A stretch of 64,000 nt of DNA. Source: Triops longicaudatus (Eukaryota; Arthropoda; Branchiopoda; Notostraca; Triopsidae). The stretch covers positions 124,001-188,000 of the forward strand of contig JAGQDJ010000102.1 of assembly GCA_022885665.1 (NCBI GenBank), in the 5' to 3' direction. Below, piece by piece: positions 1 through 12,793 of this stretch. The notes under the pieces were generated by a model. That model saw only the letters and a program-made list of their open reading frames with translations, did no database searches and was not told where the DNA came from. Position 1 is the first letter of the stretch; every line of letters begins with the position of its first letter. Position numbers and translations under genes: made by a program.

Positions 1-1199
1 CATTAACAGCATTGACTTCTTCTCCTTGCTCGTCCCGTGAAAGGGATTTGATTAGTGGGTTGGAAACAACAAGTCAACTGTTCGACAACGATTTGTAACA
101 ATATACACAGACATATTACCCCCCCCCCCCCTTTACCTTTCATGTTTCGCACATTCATCCCCACCCCCCTTCAGCAACAAGAGAGGGTGATCAACTCCGC
201 CCCCATCATTTTCGCACACCTTTTAACATGACAATTTTGTCATATTAAGCAACCCCTTTTGGGTACGCTACGATGATGAAAAGCGTTTTGGTGAGTACCG
301 TACATGGATAAGGTACCTCGATGATTACTGGCAATGGCAATGTGTTACACTGTTTTTCAAAGCTTCCCCCCCTCCTTAAGGTAAGTAGGGGGGTTGTAAA
401 AGGGTGGTTAAGGGAGTAGATATTCACCTCACAGTCCCTTCTATTGCATGTGAATGGTAAAAGCTTGGGGTGAACAGAGTCGAACTGCTGTTGTAACAGA
501 TGAGACGATGAGAAGAGCAAGAGGTGGGGGGAGGGATTCTCTATAAACTCTCAATAGGGAACCTTGATTGGGCTTCGCTAATCCGATTGTCACGCGGGAG
601 TACCGACTCATCACGCCGCACTTCAGCAACCCGAAACTTTCCATCCGCTATTCTCTCAGTTCTCTTTGCTGCGCTTCCTTTTTCTTACACAGAGAAACAG
701 CAGCTTGGGAACCCACCGAAACAATGCACACAGCCCAACAATGGTAAAGATCCGCATGCACCGCAAGTGAAAAAAGAGAGAAGAAATGACGGATATAGAT
801 TGCGTTAAGACTTCGAGTCTCCCCTACCACTCTTATGTTAACCAACAAGAAGACAATGGAGAAGAATCTTCCTCATATTTTTGGTCGTGTGAACGACGTT
901 AGCTCACCAGAAAGGAATCATTTGACTCATCAAGAATAGCGTAATCATGAACAATAATTTCTTACTTTTTGTCCAAACAAAGGGTCCAGAAATTCACACA
1001 CGAAACCTGGGACAAAAAATAACCCATTTAATGACAAATGTTCTCTTATAATTCGCATTTTCCGATTTTTCTTGAAGCAAGAGCATGCCAAGGGAAAAGA
1101 AACACCATAATTAGACAAAAGCGACAACATTGCCCATGAATGATACCCAAGACCCCTTAAATGCACGTAAGCCAAAAGCTAGGAACCGTGGTGTATTCA
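1..1199. other. Intergenic, no gene recognised
   Basis: Holds a C13 run and short open frames without recognisable protein similarity or splice structure. Nothing functional can be supported. Confidence 0.6.
119..131. repeat. C13 homopolymer
   Basis: One of eight G or C runs of at least 10 nt in the window. The others are 6042-6056, 7474-7486, 9352-9365, 23960-23970, 42940-42949, 45850-45865 and 56201-56212. Two of them (6042 and 42940) belong to the foldback element family. Confidence 0.9.
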
Positions 1200-1674
1200 G
1201 AAAATACATTAATAATAAAAAGAACAAATAATGAAACAAAGAGACAAGAAATATCTTCAAGAAAATACAATTTAACTATTCTATACCATGTGAAAACTCT
1301 TCAAAAACACTCCTCTAAACAGTGACAAAAAATACTCCAAAAATACTTAATTTTAACATAAAGACGGCTGGATCAATTCAACAGCCACGTCATTACACAG
1401 GGCAATAATTAAAAGAAAATATAGTCGCTAACTAGTGAGCTTTATCTATTACTGACCACTTTTCGTTGTTGCAATATTGCAGCAACTAATATCCTGCTTC
1501 GCGCACAACCCTACCTTAAAAAAATCTGTTCGTTGTTATGCAGTTACTTTCTCCTTAACTTAGAATGTGTCGGTTCCCTTAGTTATACTCCAGTGATAAG
1601 TAACGCACAGAACGCGGGATAAGTTAGGCTTAATTGGATCAGTTTTTGCGTCTCGACTCGCTCGAGACATTGTT
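1200..1674 (+). repeat. Dispersed ~480-bp repeat, copy 1
   Basis: Matches 7,860-8,341 in inverted orientation over its full length at roughly 80% identity by eye. The best shared blocks are around GACCACTTTTCGTTGTTGC, CTTTCTCCTTAAC and CGCACAGAACGCGGGATAAG. It contains a perfect 12-bp palindrome TGCAATATTGCA (1470-1481). Homology stops sharply at AAAATACATTAATAAT (outer end) and CGAGACATTGTT (inner end). No coding frame is seen. Confidence 0.75.
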
Positions 1675-4600
1675 GCCCTAATCAGGTTTAGGGGTCGACT
1701 GGTTCGTTACGGATCAAGGTGGAATGTCAAATACTGCACGTCGTGTGATGATATGCGTACACTTCGTCCACAACAACGTTCAAAGATTCATAAAGTTTCC
1801 GAAGGGACACGAACCTAATAGTACGAGACCTGACGGAACAATTAAATGGCCCACGTTTTAGCGGAATCGATGTTTTTCTAGAGCGCCGAGAGCAATAGTA
1901 TTATTGAACGGTGTATTATGGCGTATATATACTGCACTATATACTGCACGGAAGTATGTAGATAAATTATTTGAATGCTGCATATTTTACGCAAAACTTT
2001 TACTAAAAAAAATCGTGTCTGCTCTCCTGCTGACGAGGTCTTTTTCCTATTCAGAAATACGAGACATTGATTTTTAGTTATCGTAAACTTCTGTAATTTT
2101 CCCCTAATATTGATTATGCGTTTAAAGTTCCAATAGCCATTCATACTTAAATAAAAGTATATCTATTTACATTGCTGTATGCACCTTTTACTGATATAAG
2201 TTCACAGTAAATATTCCCTTTCGTTCAGGATATTCCTGGGCCTCATGTTGTTATTTCACCAGATTGCTTCACTCGCAACAAAGATTCCTTCATGCATACT
2301 ACCCAGAACACGAACCTTAAAGCCAATTCATCCGTATTACATGGGAACGTTGTCAACATTGTCCAGCAAAGGAGAGGGGAGAAATTACCTAACGCGTTCC
2401 GCAAAGCATCCTTCCAAGCTTTTGCATTCGAACCGTCTATTAATCCCTTCCTTCCAACCAAGCCACCATTGTGTTACTGTTCTCTGGAACGAACTTAAAT
2501 ACACATAGTAGTGCGCCACAAAAGAGAGCCGAGCATCTGCCCAGCGGCAAAGTTGGTACCCATTATACATAACCGTTCCCTGCTTAGTTGCAACTCGCTC
2601 CAGCATGCTAAGTCTTCAATAATATCTGTTCTTCCTTGCGACAACCTTCACAGGAATTTTGCAAGACCAGCAATACCTGCATTAAATGCAACACAGAACA
2701 CCATGTGCGTACCAGTGCGGGCACATGAGGGACGTACACCGAGTACACCAAGGTGACCAGCTTCGGAACTGCGTTCACCAGAACTGTTTGTGCTTTATTA
2801 TGACTTTGGTAACATCTTCAGAATTCCGAACTTCGAGTATCTCTTGAACAGACGAAGGAAAAACCAGTGATTTTGCTTGGATAGCCCCTAATATAGCACA
2901 ACTTGGCAAACGATCTTACCTGGGTCCTGGAGTGCAGTTCCGCAATGTATATAGGCTTACGAAACGACGCAAGTACTGTATGGTGCCAAGTTTTCTGGGT
3001 AATATACTTTCACTAACGTGCGCATAAACTTTGCAGGTATTGCCATGAGCACATGGACTAAGTTGCACACGCTTAAGGACAAAGTTCAGACTCACTAACC
3101 AACTATAGTTTCCACACCTGCACCTGTTGAGCACCCAAGCCTAAAAAGTTCAATAGTTTGCACCTTTTATTGCATTTACAGTACTTGTGCCATCCACAAG
3201 TACTGTACTTCCTATTTAGTTTTCCGGCTTAACTGAGCGTTTAGTCCTTATTTATTCTCTCCGCAAACACACACTCATACACATATGTGACTGTGAATTT
3301 TCCCTCGCCTCCCTTATTCCTCTGTTAATTGCCCCACTAAGATCGATTGTTTCATAGTATTAGGCTAGGCAGATGGTACCGACGATATTATCTTGACACC
3401 AGTTGTTCAAACAGTAACTCTACATATTCTTTTGTCCTCAGCTCATATGTAATAGCACTTTGTATTCAGTTCCACAGGCAGGGTCGGCAAATGAAAAAAT
3501 TTTACGAAATTCACGTATTAAATGAACACCGAGAAAACATTGTAAAATTAAGACGTACTTCACGAGCTACGGTGGTTGATTACTTCACAAGCGTAAGATC
3601 AGCTAAAGACTGTTGGTGCTCTGGCCCTCGACTAATACTTCACAAGGAATTCTCAACCCCTGCCAGCCCCCCACTTGAAAAAGTAAAGGCCCTTTTCATT
3701 GTTAAAAACTTCCCCCTCTTACTATTTCTCTGTCAACTCACCCGGTTCAGAACCCCTACCATGCTAGAAGTCCCAGCCCTGCGTGAACTATCAAATAAGC
3801 CCAGTGTTGCCCACCTTAATGTCACATTTGTTGTCAATCTCCAGCTCATCTCCGCCCCATTTGGACGCCGGAAGATTGGACAGCTACCCGGCTTCCGCCA
3901 CAGGCGCCTTGGCGTTGTCTTTTCTGTTACTTCATTAACATCCCAACACCCCCTCACCCTACAAACAACAAGAACAATCAAGCTAGCTGCGGAGATTGCC
4001 TGTGCGTAGTAACAAAATATGACTCTTAGTAAATAACGCACGGTGTATAGTCACCGGATGTAACAGACATGAGTTTTCAGAAAAAGTGTTTCCCGTGTTT
4101 TTTATAATTAGCAGACTTATTTCGTTACATGTTAACATACAAAGAAATTCAATAACTCATTTCTTTCAAGTTGTCTCCTACAAATGGGGAAGAAAGCGAT
4201 AAGTATTCGGGCTAGATAGGGAAGCAGTAACAAGCTTTTTGTAAGAAATTACTGTAACAAACGGTTAGCCTTCATACGGGGTAAATTTCATACAGTATTC
4301 TTTAGCTGAAATCATTTTGTTTGCAGATACGGAGCTTCGAAAACGCTCACAGAATTTTCCTGAGACACCTGAGTGGTCCATTATACGTGGGCTTCGACCG
4401 TACGCCGAACTTTGCATACAAATTATGGCATGCAGTTTCTTACTTCCTGTCAGTACCCAAAAGTGTTCAATGGGGATTCCGCAACAGAATTTTTTCTTTC
4501 GGGCCCGTTTACTTAACAAACGCTTCGTTTACCCATCACACGGGCTATTTTTTCTTACAGTTTTCTGTATTCCTACACAAAGCTTCAGAGTTGTTCTGGA

Positions 4601-5995
4601 GAAATTTCTCGTAAATACGGGGTCTCTTACAAACGAGCTCACTGTATAATCGACGGTGACAAGAAAATTAAAGGCTGTTTACATAACAATTTCTTGCATT
4701 CGCGCACTATGTGGGATTTTGAAGCAAATTATTGCTCCTATGAGCGGTTTCCTCTTAGGAATGGGTCCATTAATTGTTCACTGGGTTCTCGTGCTCTAGA
4801 CTTTACTGTCTATCTCCCATGGAATATTTTTAAGAGGCTACCCTCGATACGATTGTTGCTTATGCCCCGGCCTGATTCTAACTAGACACCTTCTAAGCCA
4901 AAACAAAAGATTTATTTCCGTTTTTCTTTTAGAAAAATTCAAGAGATAAAGACCACAACTCTCAAAAACGAGAACAAAAGTTTTTGTTAATCAAGCGTTA
5001 CTTAACCCTAGAAACGAACTTTTATTCATGTGCAATTGCTAGACTGCTTGCAACATAGAATCTTTTTGTTACGGACTGTTTTTTTTTTTCGATTGCGTGT
5101 TTCATGCGCTATACTCTTTAAATAAGTACGAGATTAATGAAACTGGATGGAAGCGATACATAAGTCAAGCGGGAATTCCCATTAATATCATCACAGAACC
5201 CTTATTTAAGTTGAATCGCAGAAGTTATCTGATTGGACCTAAACATTAAAAAAAATACTTAAAAGGATTTTTTAAGTACAAAACTTAGAAAATAAATTCA
5301 TCCAGCCTATACAAATTTCGCACAGCTCGCTTTTTGCTTATGGAACCAAAGATATTCCACATAATGATCTCTCTCTGTCTTAAAGCGGCTGGTGGAACAC
5401 GTAGCGTATGATCGAATACGTGAGGTAATATTGCACATTAAGAAAAGCATTTTTTATGACCCTCTGATATGGTTTCTGAGGATACATCTTGTGTTGGATA
5501 GGACAGGTTGTTAGTACTCTCACTTAACATGACTTTGACCAAACAACCTTTCGTTGTTAAGCCAACCAATACTATATGAAGTAATTGTAACGGACGGTAA
5601 CTCGGCACAAAAAAGGACACTAACACCACGGCACTTGTGTGAGTGGTTTCCGACTGTCTGTCTATCTATTATTGGTAACAAACAACAAATATTTTGTACG
5701 GTGAACTTTCGTTATTGCCCTGCTGTGACATCCTGTTAGCTTAGGAAACTTTGCTGCGTCCGATTTTTATGACGAGCACTATAACATGTGTAGAGTTTAC
5801 GTCGTACGAATTCGTAGGTCTGGGAACGCTGAAAACCTAAGCAAGGGCAAAAATTAACCCTATTCGGAGAAAATCGTATTGTCACAATATCTGTAAATAA
5901 TTAGTTTTATAACAGCGCCCTTTTTAACGTTTTTTTTATTTTTTATTACCGAAGAACGGCTGTTTAGTAATTATGCGAAGACACCAAGTCACAGC
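1675..5995. other. Sequence between the inverted repeats, left part; no gene recognised
   Basis: The longest open frame is 220 codons (3347-4009, plus). It resembles no family I know, and a 102-codon frame on the other strand overlaps it. If the flanking repeats are element ends, this would be their cargo, but no transposase, integrase or polymerase motif is visible. Confidence 0.5.
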
Positions 5996-6178
5996 AGAGC
6001 CGTACTCAGGATTTTGGTTCGGAAGGAGTTTTGGACGTTTCGGGGGGGGGGGGGGGTCATATTCAGTTTATTTTTTTTTTTTTTGGACATTCGAGGCTTG
6101 TCAAATCTTCTCCATTATGAAATACAATTTCGGCGGGGAAGGGGGCGAACCTCTAACGCCCCCCTGGGTGCGGCCTTG
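5996..6178. mobile_element. Second, diverged copy of the same foldback MITE
   Basis: It shares with the 42.8-kb copy the end AGCCGTACTCAGGATTT (there GCCCGTAGCCAGGATTT), the following GGTTCGG, a G-run, a GGACATT segment, CTTC(A/T)CCATTAT, a CGGGGG tract and the closing CCCCCCTGG. Flanks AGTCACAGC (5987-5995) and AGTCACGGT (6179-6187) look like a decayed 9-bp target duplication. It carries a 15-G run and a long T run, so it is longer than the other copy. Confidence 0.65.
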
Positions 6179-7859
6179 AGTCACGGTCACAATACAAGAT
6201 CTCACAGTTGCATTGAAATATCATAGCATTCGACTCAGTAGCCAATCCTCCGGGCTACGACTCTAAATTCTGACGGCTGCATAGCGGTCGTGTGACTTGT
6301 TACATTGCGTCACGAAAAATTTTCTTCCAGTCAGTTTCCTGGAGCTACGTTTTCAATTCCGACGGCTACTTGGCAGCTAAACACTGCAAGTGCTAAACCA
6401 AAGACAGACTATTAGCACCGATTGCTTCATTAGCTAATAATCAATCCTTTATGCCATTTGCCAGCTAAATCTTCCTTTTATTACTGCTATTCAACTCCAC
6501 ATTGCTTTAAACAACCACGCCTTGAAAAAAAATCATTAAAATTTTTAAGACCCTTTCCATGCCCTAAAGGTAGCACAATAGGCTTTGCGCACACAACATC
6601 TTTCAGCTCAGTTGCTCAAAAAACCGCTGAGGCGAGAGAAAAGGGACCATAATGCGATCACGACCAAGGGAAAAAAAAAATCATAATGCTACGCTTAACT
6701 GGCATTGCCACGTATCTTTTTTTAAAGCGAATGTTTTACAACGCATAAAATAACTGCCGGTTGTGGGAGACATTTTCTCCTCTGATTCAAAACCCTTTTC
6801 CTATTCGTGACAGGGAACTTTGTAAGGCAGGGTGCAACGTTTTGGGGGTCCCCATGATTTGCTAGCTTTACATATCAGTTGCATTTTCCAAGCCGCCTCA
6901 CATTCTTGTTGTGTCTCATCTTTCCCAGAAATTAAGTCGAGCTTGTGGTGGGACACCCAGGTAACAAGCGGTACAAAAAAGGGTTAAGTATGTATTAAAA
7001 TCATAATAATAGTTATACGTGATAATACCTTCCCACCCGTTCCAAAAGGTGAGTAATGGGGTAGCCATATCCCTTCTCTTAGTAGCATAAAAACGTCCTC
7101 GTAATCAAGGTTCACTTGTCTTCTCCCTTGTGCAACTGCTCATACATCATACACAGAACCCGACGCAAACGCCATTTAGGAAGTAAACCAGCACTAAAAA
7201 CCCGCGTTGAATTATGCTAAATGACCGTCGTCGCATACCGGTGAAACTCTGCACTCCTCCCATCGCCCATCTTCCCCCACCCTCTTTCACACATACACGG
7301 GGGAGGGAGGAAGGTAAAAGGATTATAATATCCCGTGTGTGAACTGATGGCATTACAAAACTCTCGCCGCTGAGATAAATAACGCACTCTATGGTGGGAA
7401 AAGAAGCAACAAAAACGGGCGGCAATCAGACCGTCACGTGTCTCCGCGGTCAACTAAAGGGTTAATGAGAACCGGGGGGGGGGGGGCAGTCCTTTTCTTA
7501 TCTCTTTCACCATCCCACTACCTCCCAAATTTTTGCGACCCTATAAATTACTTCCCAGGCCACGGAGACAAGAACTTGGTCTCCAGGAAAGAATTGGCAT
7601 GATTTACACAGACACAGAAGATTTGCCAAATTGTTCGGACGCACATCTTAAACAAAATTTGGGATTCCATACCCTAAGCGTTTAACTCCACCCCAACTGT
7701 ACTTGGATAAATCGAAAAGACGCGAAGGTCAAGAGATGTCAAACTTAGAACTTTGGTGAAAAAGTCGAAACAATTAAAATTACTATTACTATTTTGGAAC
7801 ATTTTCCTGTTTACTTCATAATTTTATTCCTATTTTTTTACTTTTGTGTAATCAAATTA
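6179..7859. other. Sequence between the inverted repeats, right part; no gene recognised
   Basis: Contains a G13 run at 7474-7486 and two loosely similar segments around 6256 and 6349 (GCTACG...ACGGCT). Nothing else is recognised. Confidence 0.5.
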
Positions 7860-8341
7860 AACAATGTCTCGAGCGAGTCGCGACGCAAAAATTGATCTAA
7901 TTAAGCCTAACTTATCCCGCGTTCTGTGCGTTACTCGTCACTGGTGTAGAAGTAGAACTAAGGGAACCTACACATTCTACGTTAAGGAGAAAGTAACTGC
8001 GTAACAAAGAACAGATTTTTTTAAGGTAGGGTTGTGCGCAACGCTGGATTACTGCAATATTGCAACAACGAAAAGTGGTCAGAAGTAGATAAAGCTCACT
8101 AACTAGCGACTATATTTACTTTTAATTATTACCCATAAATTACGTATCTACTGAATTGACCCAGCCGTTGACTCCTGTCTTTATTTTAAAATTAAAAAAA
8201 AAATCAGTATTTTTTCGTCACTTTTTAGAGAAGTGTTCTTAAAGAGTTTTCAGGCGATATAGAATAGTTACCTTGACTTTTCTTTGAGATATTTCTTGTT
8301 TCTTTGCTTCATTATTTTTTTTATTATTAATGTATTTTCCT
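7860..8341 (-). repeat. Dispersed ~480-bp repeat, copy 2 (inverted)
   Basis: Reverse-complement partner of 1,200-1,674, with small indels and the same palindrome (8053-8064). The pair faces inward across 6.2 kb. It could be the long terminal inverted repeats of a ~7.1-kb element or two independent insertions. No transposase is recognisable between them. Confidence 0.75.
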
Positions 8342-11300
8342 TAAACTCAACTGTTTCTCATTTTATTGCCCTTATTCAACTTATTTTACACCAAAAACTG
8401 GAAACTTGGTTCATTTAGATTAATTTTAAATCTAATGAATTGAATGTTGGCTGTAATTCGCACACACACAAAATAATCTTTAGGCAGATTGCAGAAAAAA
8501 AAGTAAGTTTGAGAAATCTAAAGGGGATTTCGGTAGGTAAGGCAATGCTTTCTGTGTTCTTCTGGCTTCAAAGCCAAAAATGATCGCAAAATTCACACCT
8601 GTCCAATTCATTTTTCGCTTTTAAAACCAGCTTATTTTGACGTTCTGATTTTAGAACGCTCTAACGCTTAATGTACGCGATGCGGCAAAACTGAAACAAA
8701 ACGAAACCCGCTGCGATGCGAGCCGATTGTGCTGACGTCAAGAGAGTTCTGAAATTTTCCGTCCCTCGATTGCTTCACAGGTCCGAAAAAAAACTTAAGA
8801 AGAGATACAGAAGCCTTGTGTAAAGCCTTGTTTTGTTGTGCCTCGGGCTCCGAAGGTGTTGTGTTGTATACGTGTACATGAAAAAGAAAGAAAGAAAGAG
8901 AAAGAAGAGTCGATGCATTGGCCAGCCTCCCACCCAAGCCTCTTGTGTGTCTAACTTTAGCCACTCATCGCCCTATCGTCTACGCTAAGATCCTGCTGTA
9001 CTCCAGTACCCCCTCTTTAACCCCCCGGCGCTTCAAGTCTCAAAACTTCCACATACGTGTCAAGCATCTTGCCTAATCTGCGTTCGGGAAGGCTTATCTT
9101 CCTAATTCAATGGCAAACAGAGCCGGTTAACAAGTTTTTCAAGCCTCAGTTACCTAAGTACCTCCCTCCTTATCATTTTTCTTTCTTTTTTGCTTTTCTT
9201 TTAACTAGAAAAGCCACAGTTCACAATAAGGGCGGAACTTATTTCTCTACGGTGATAAGTTGAAGGTAGTGAAATTATGACTTGGCGTCAAAGCTGCTCG
9301 CGAGATAACATTAGGTGGAGAAGTTCCGAAACGAAAGGGAAAAGGGGCGGTGGGGGGGGGGGGGGCAGGGAGGCGCGATACCGGGGCACAGAGTAGTTTT
9401 CTAGGCCTTTCGTTCTGTCGTTGTGATGGCACGGCACACACGGCTCGGCATTTTGATAAAATTAGTTCGTTATTCTTAGCAAAAGGCAAGGAAGATTAGC
9501 ATCTTTTGCTTCTTCTTCCAGCACACAGTAAGCGGTGAATGATTTATAGGGCTAGGGCATGCTACTCTCCAACTAAAGCGATCATGGGGCGTGTATGGTA
9601 TGCAAGAGTGTGGCATATGTTACGGCCTTGTCTCCACCTAAAATTAAAAAAAGGAATTTACCTTCCCTTACCTTTCTTTAGCAAACCCACTCCCCGACGT
9701 TTCCTTCCGAAAACACACTCATAACGCACAATTAAACAAGGGATTCTGTGTAAATCGCGTTCAAAATCTACCTAACAAGCCAAACAATTCCGAATCTGTA
9801 GCGTAGTTTTTTAATACAATTTTTAATTAATTAATTTACTGTTATTTCTTCAAGGTTGACGGCAATGATACGGCTAGTAATTCAATCGCTAAGGCATGTG
9901 ATGGAGTGATAAGGGTCGCAAATAATATTTAAGCAATGTTGCAACCGTTGCAACAGCAGATTTAAAGTCCATTCGTAAAAGGCTGTTTTAAACACTGAAT
10001 GGGAGGTGTTAAAGTCATCTTTCCTTCGCAGAGGCGGGACCTATTTTTCAGGTACCATGTCATGTAAAGATATTAGCAGCTTAAGCCCGAGGCTATTGTC
10101 TTTTGGCTTACCTGTATCTAGGCTCCAATGGGAATCGAGCCACGTTCCTTTGTCTCGCTCCTTGGCACCAATTGTGGTGAGCGGTCATTACGTATGCGTG
10201 CCACAGCTCCATTGTTTTCTGGGGCGGAACTCCCATGCCCCAGCCAGCTGGCAGCTACAAAGGTATACGGGGTCGTTTGTTCTCTTTTCTCCCCCCTTTT
10301 GGAAAATCCAGAGACTGACACAGCAGGTGGAAAAGTCGTAAGCCAATCCTGACAGTTCTAGACGCGGACTCACGCGCGCGGCTTCATTTCACGCCTAGTA
10401 TTAAATAAGACAACTGGTTAGTCAGGTTACACGAAACGCGATAGGACTGGAACACAACACATACACGAATGAAAAACAAAGAAAAAAGTGAAAATTAAAC
10501 TAAGGATTCACGGGGTTAAAAATACTTAACCCGAAAGGAGTGACTCCTAAACAATATCCAGGCTTCGGAACTGTGCCACAGAATCGGAAGACCCACAGGC
10601 ATTCCCAGCCGTCCTTTTCTCTCGCAAAAAGAAGTTAAATCCCACTAAGACAGGAAGAGAGAGGTAGTGGAATGAATCGTAAAAACTTGCGCAAAAGAAT
10701 TATTGAGCTCTGGATTGTTTCAACTCGTTCACACTTTCCACACACTGAAACTGTATTACGCCGACTAAATGTTGATCAAAGGTAACCGATGTAGTAGAAA
10801 TCCAATCTAATTTGAATTAATAATGATTTAGTACTGAAAAGTACGTTTGATTTCTATGCGACACACATGTAGATTAGACTTTCTTTGTTGGCAACAACGA
10901 ATATTCTTCCCTTAACAAACTTACCGCGGTGGAAACGGTCGATTTTTCTTAAACTGAGACTGAGCATTCTAAAAAGGAAAACACTCGTTGGCGAAAGGAA
11001 ACGGAGCACTCGTCATCACCTAATTCGCGAAGATTATTAAAACTCTTAGCGAATTTAACTTAAGTTCATTCGTATTTACCGAATTCAGATTGATACTGTC
11101 CACTACTAAGACGTTTAACTCAACTGACTTAAAACGACTGAATTAGCCGGAAATTTTTAATTGAGAACTAACCTTGACAGTTTTGCTTACGTTTTCTCTC
11201 CTCGTCACTACACAGCGTGGGCAAGAAAGAACAGGCTAAACGAAAGAGCTAAGTTAGTTCTAACCGTAGGATCCAAACTTTTACATTTCTAAATAAAACG

Positions 11301-12780
11301 AATGTTCAACCAACAGTTTTCCTGTGCAGTTCAATGTAACAATCTTATTTCTGTTGTAGAAAGGCTGCGAGTTATTTACCATACCTCACGAACAAGAAAA
11401 CACCATGCCTACATTAAAGCTAGTTGCCATGTCTACATTAAAGTCTAATTAGAGGAAAATCTTTTCACAAAGTTCTGACAACATTTCCAATATACCTACG
11501 ATCATACTCAACATGTTAAATTTGGAAGTCTGAATTTCAAGTCTACTGTGTGTTCGAGTAAGTATCTCATTAGATTACGGAGCTCTGAAGCTCAAATACT
11601 TCTGGACTTCGAAATAAATTAGAAAGTTTGAAAACTTCAAAATGAACTGAATGTAGTATTTTAAAATTATTTTGAATGCTAATCTGAGTTGACTTGCTTA
11701 CTCCTTGAATTTACACTAGACCTGCTAAAAACGAGCAAGCTTTGCAATTAAGGCGAAAAAATCTGTTTAATCTGTTTTTTTATCATCGCTAACAACAAGC
11801 GTTTGAAAAGGAAAATTATATCTATAATTATCCAACAGCGATCATCCCATTTCCAAACTAAATCGTATCTTTTTATGATAAAAAAGCAGAAAGTCTTTTT
11901 TGTAATTGCAAAGAACGGCCCGGACAGGATTTAGGCAACCTTTTTTTACAATTGTGAAAAATCTTACAAAGAGAAAGCAATATTACTCCGCTCACTAGCT
12001 AAGTACAAAGTGCACTAGATTACGTTAGAAATTTTAACAAATGTCAAAACTTTTCCCGCTGTGAGCCGAATTCGTTAGTAAATATTAAAAATCCTAAAAT
12101 AAAAATATCATCTCATCTTGAAAAATTACCGGCAACAATTTCCCATGTGCTACATTACACGACATAACGGCCTCTGAAGGCCAAGTGTGATTGAGTGGGA
12201 ACAAAACTTGTTAAACATATTCACCCAATTCAATAAGTGCGATTGTACGGCAATACGCTCAGCTCACGCCGATAATTCTAAATAAAAAAAGCGTATCATC
12301 TTCATCACCAACAGGCTCAAGTATGATAAATCAAGGTGTTTGGCAAAGCTACAAGAGACGGGACAAAAATTAATAGATAATAAATTGCGAGGCAAGATTA
12401 GCCATGCCGAAGAAATATGTCCTGATCCCAACTACTGGCGAAACATAAAACAGTCCCGAGCCACAAAAGAATCAAGGAAACACACCAAGAATCTGGACAA
12501 AGGTCAAGGTCATGTTAACGGAAATCACCGAACAACTTGCGTGTCCCAATGCATGCTTGCATATCGAATGCAGCCTGTCAAGAATTCTGATGCATTTCAC
12601 TTCGTAATTGTTTACAACACACGTGGAATCACTCTTTCTAGCGTGGCATATAAGGCCGCCTTGGTACTGTGCACGTATTTCACCCAGCAATCTAGAAATA
12701 GGTAATCGAAGAATTGTTTGGATGTGACCTAGTTTGTTAATGCTACCTGATTATAGTTATGTAAGTTGACTGCATTTTCT

Positions 12781-12793
12781 CGCCATCTAGCGG
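12781..12793 (-). promoter_or_regulatory. CTCF-like motif
   Basis: On the minus strand it reads CCGCTAGATGGCG. This fits the CTCF core CCASYAGRKGGCR at 12 of 13 positions. Binding is inferred. Confidence 0.3.

Noticed and set aside
3347..4009. 220-codon open frame on the plus strand
   Set aside because: No recognisable domain, low-complexity composition and an overlapping frame on the other strand. It is best explained by chance in a stretch poor in stop codons.
12340..12705. 121-codon frame
   Set aside because: No similarity recognised, and overlapped by a 72-codon frame on the opposite strand.
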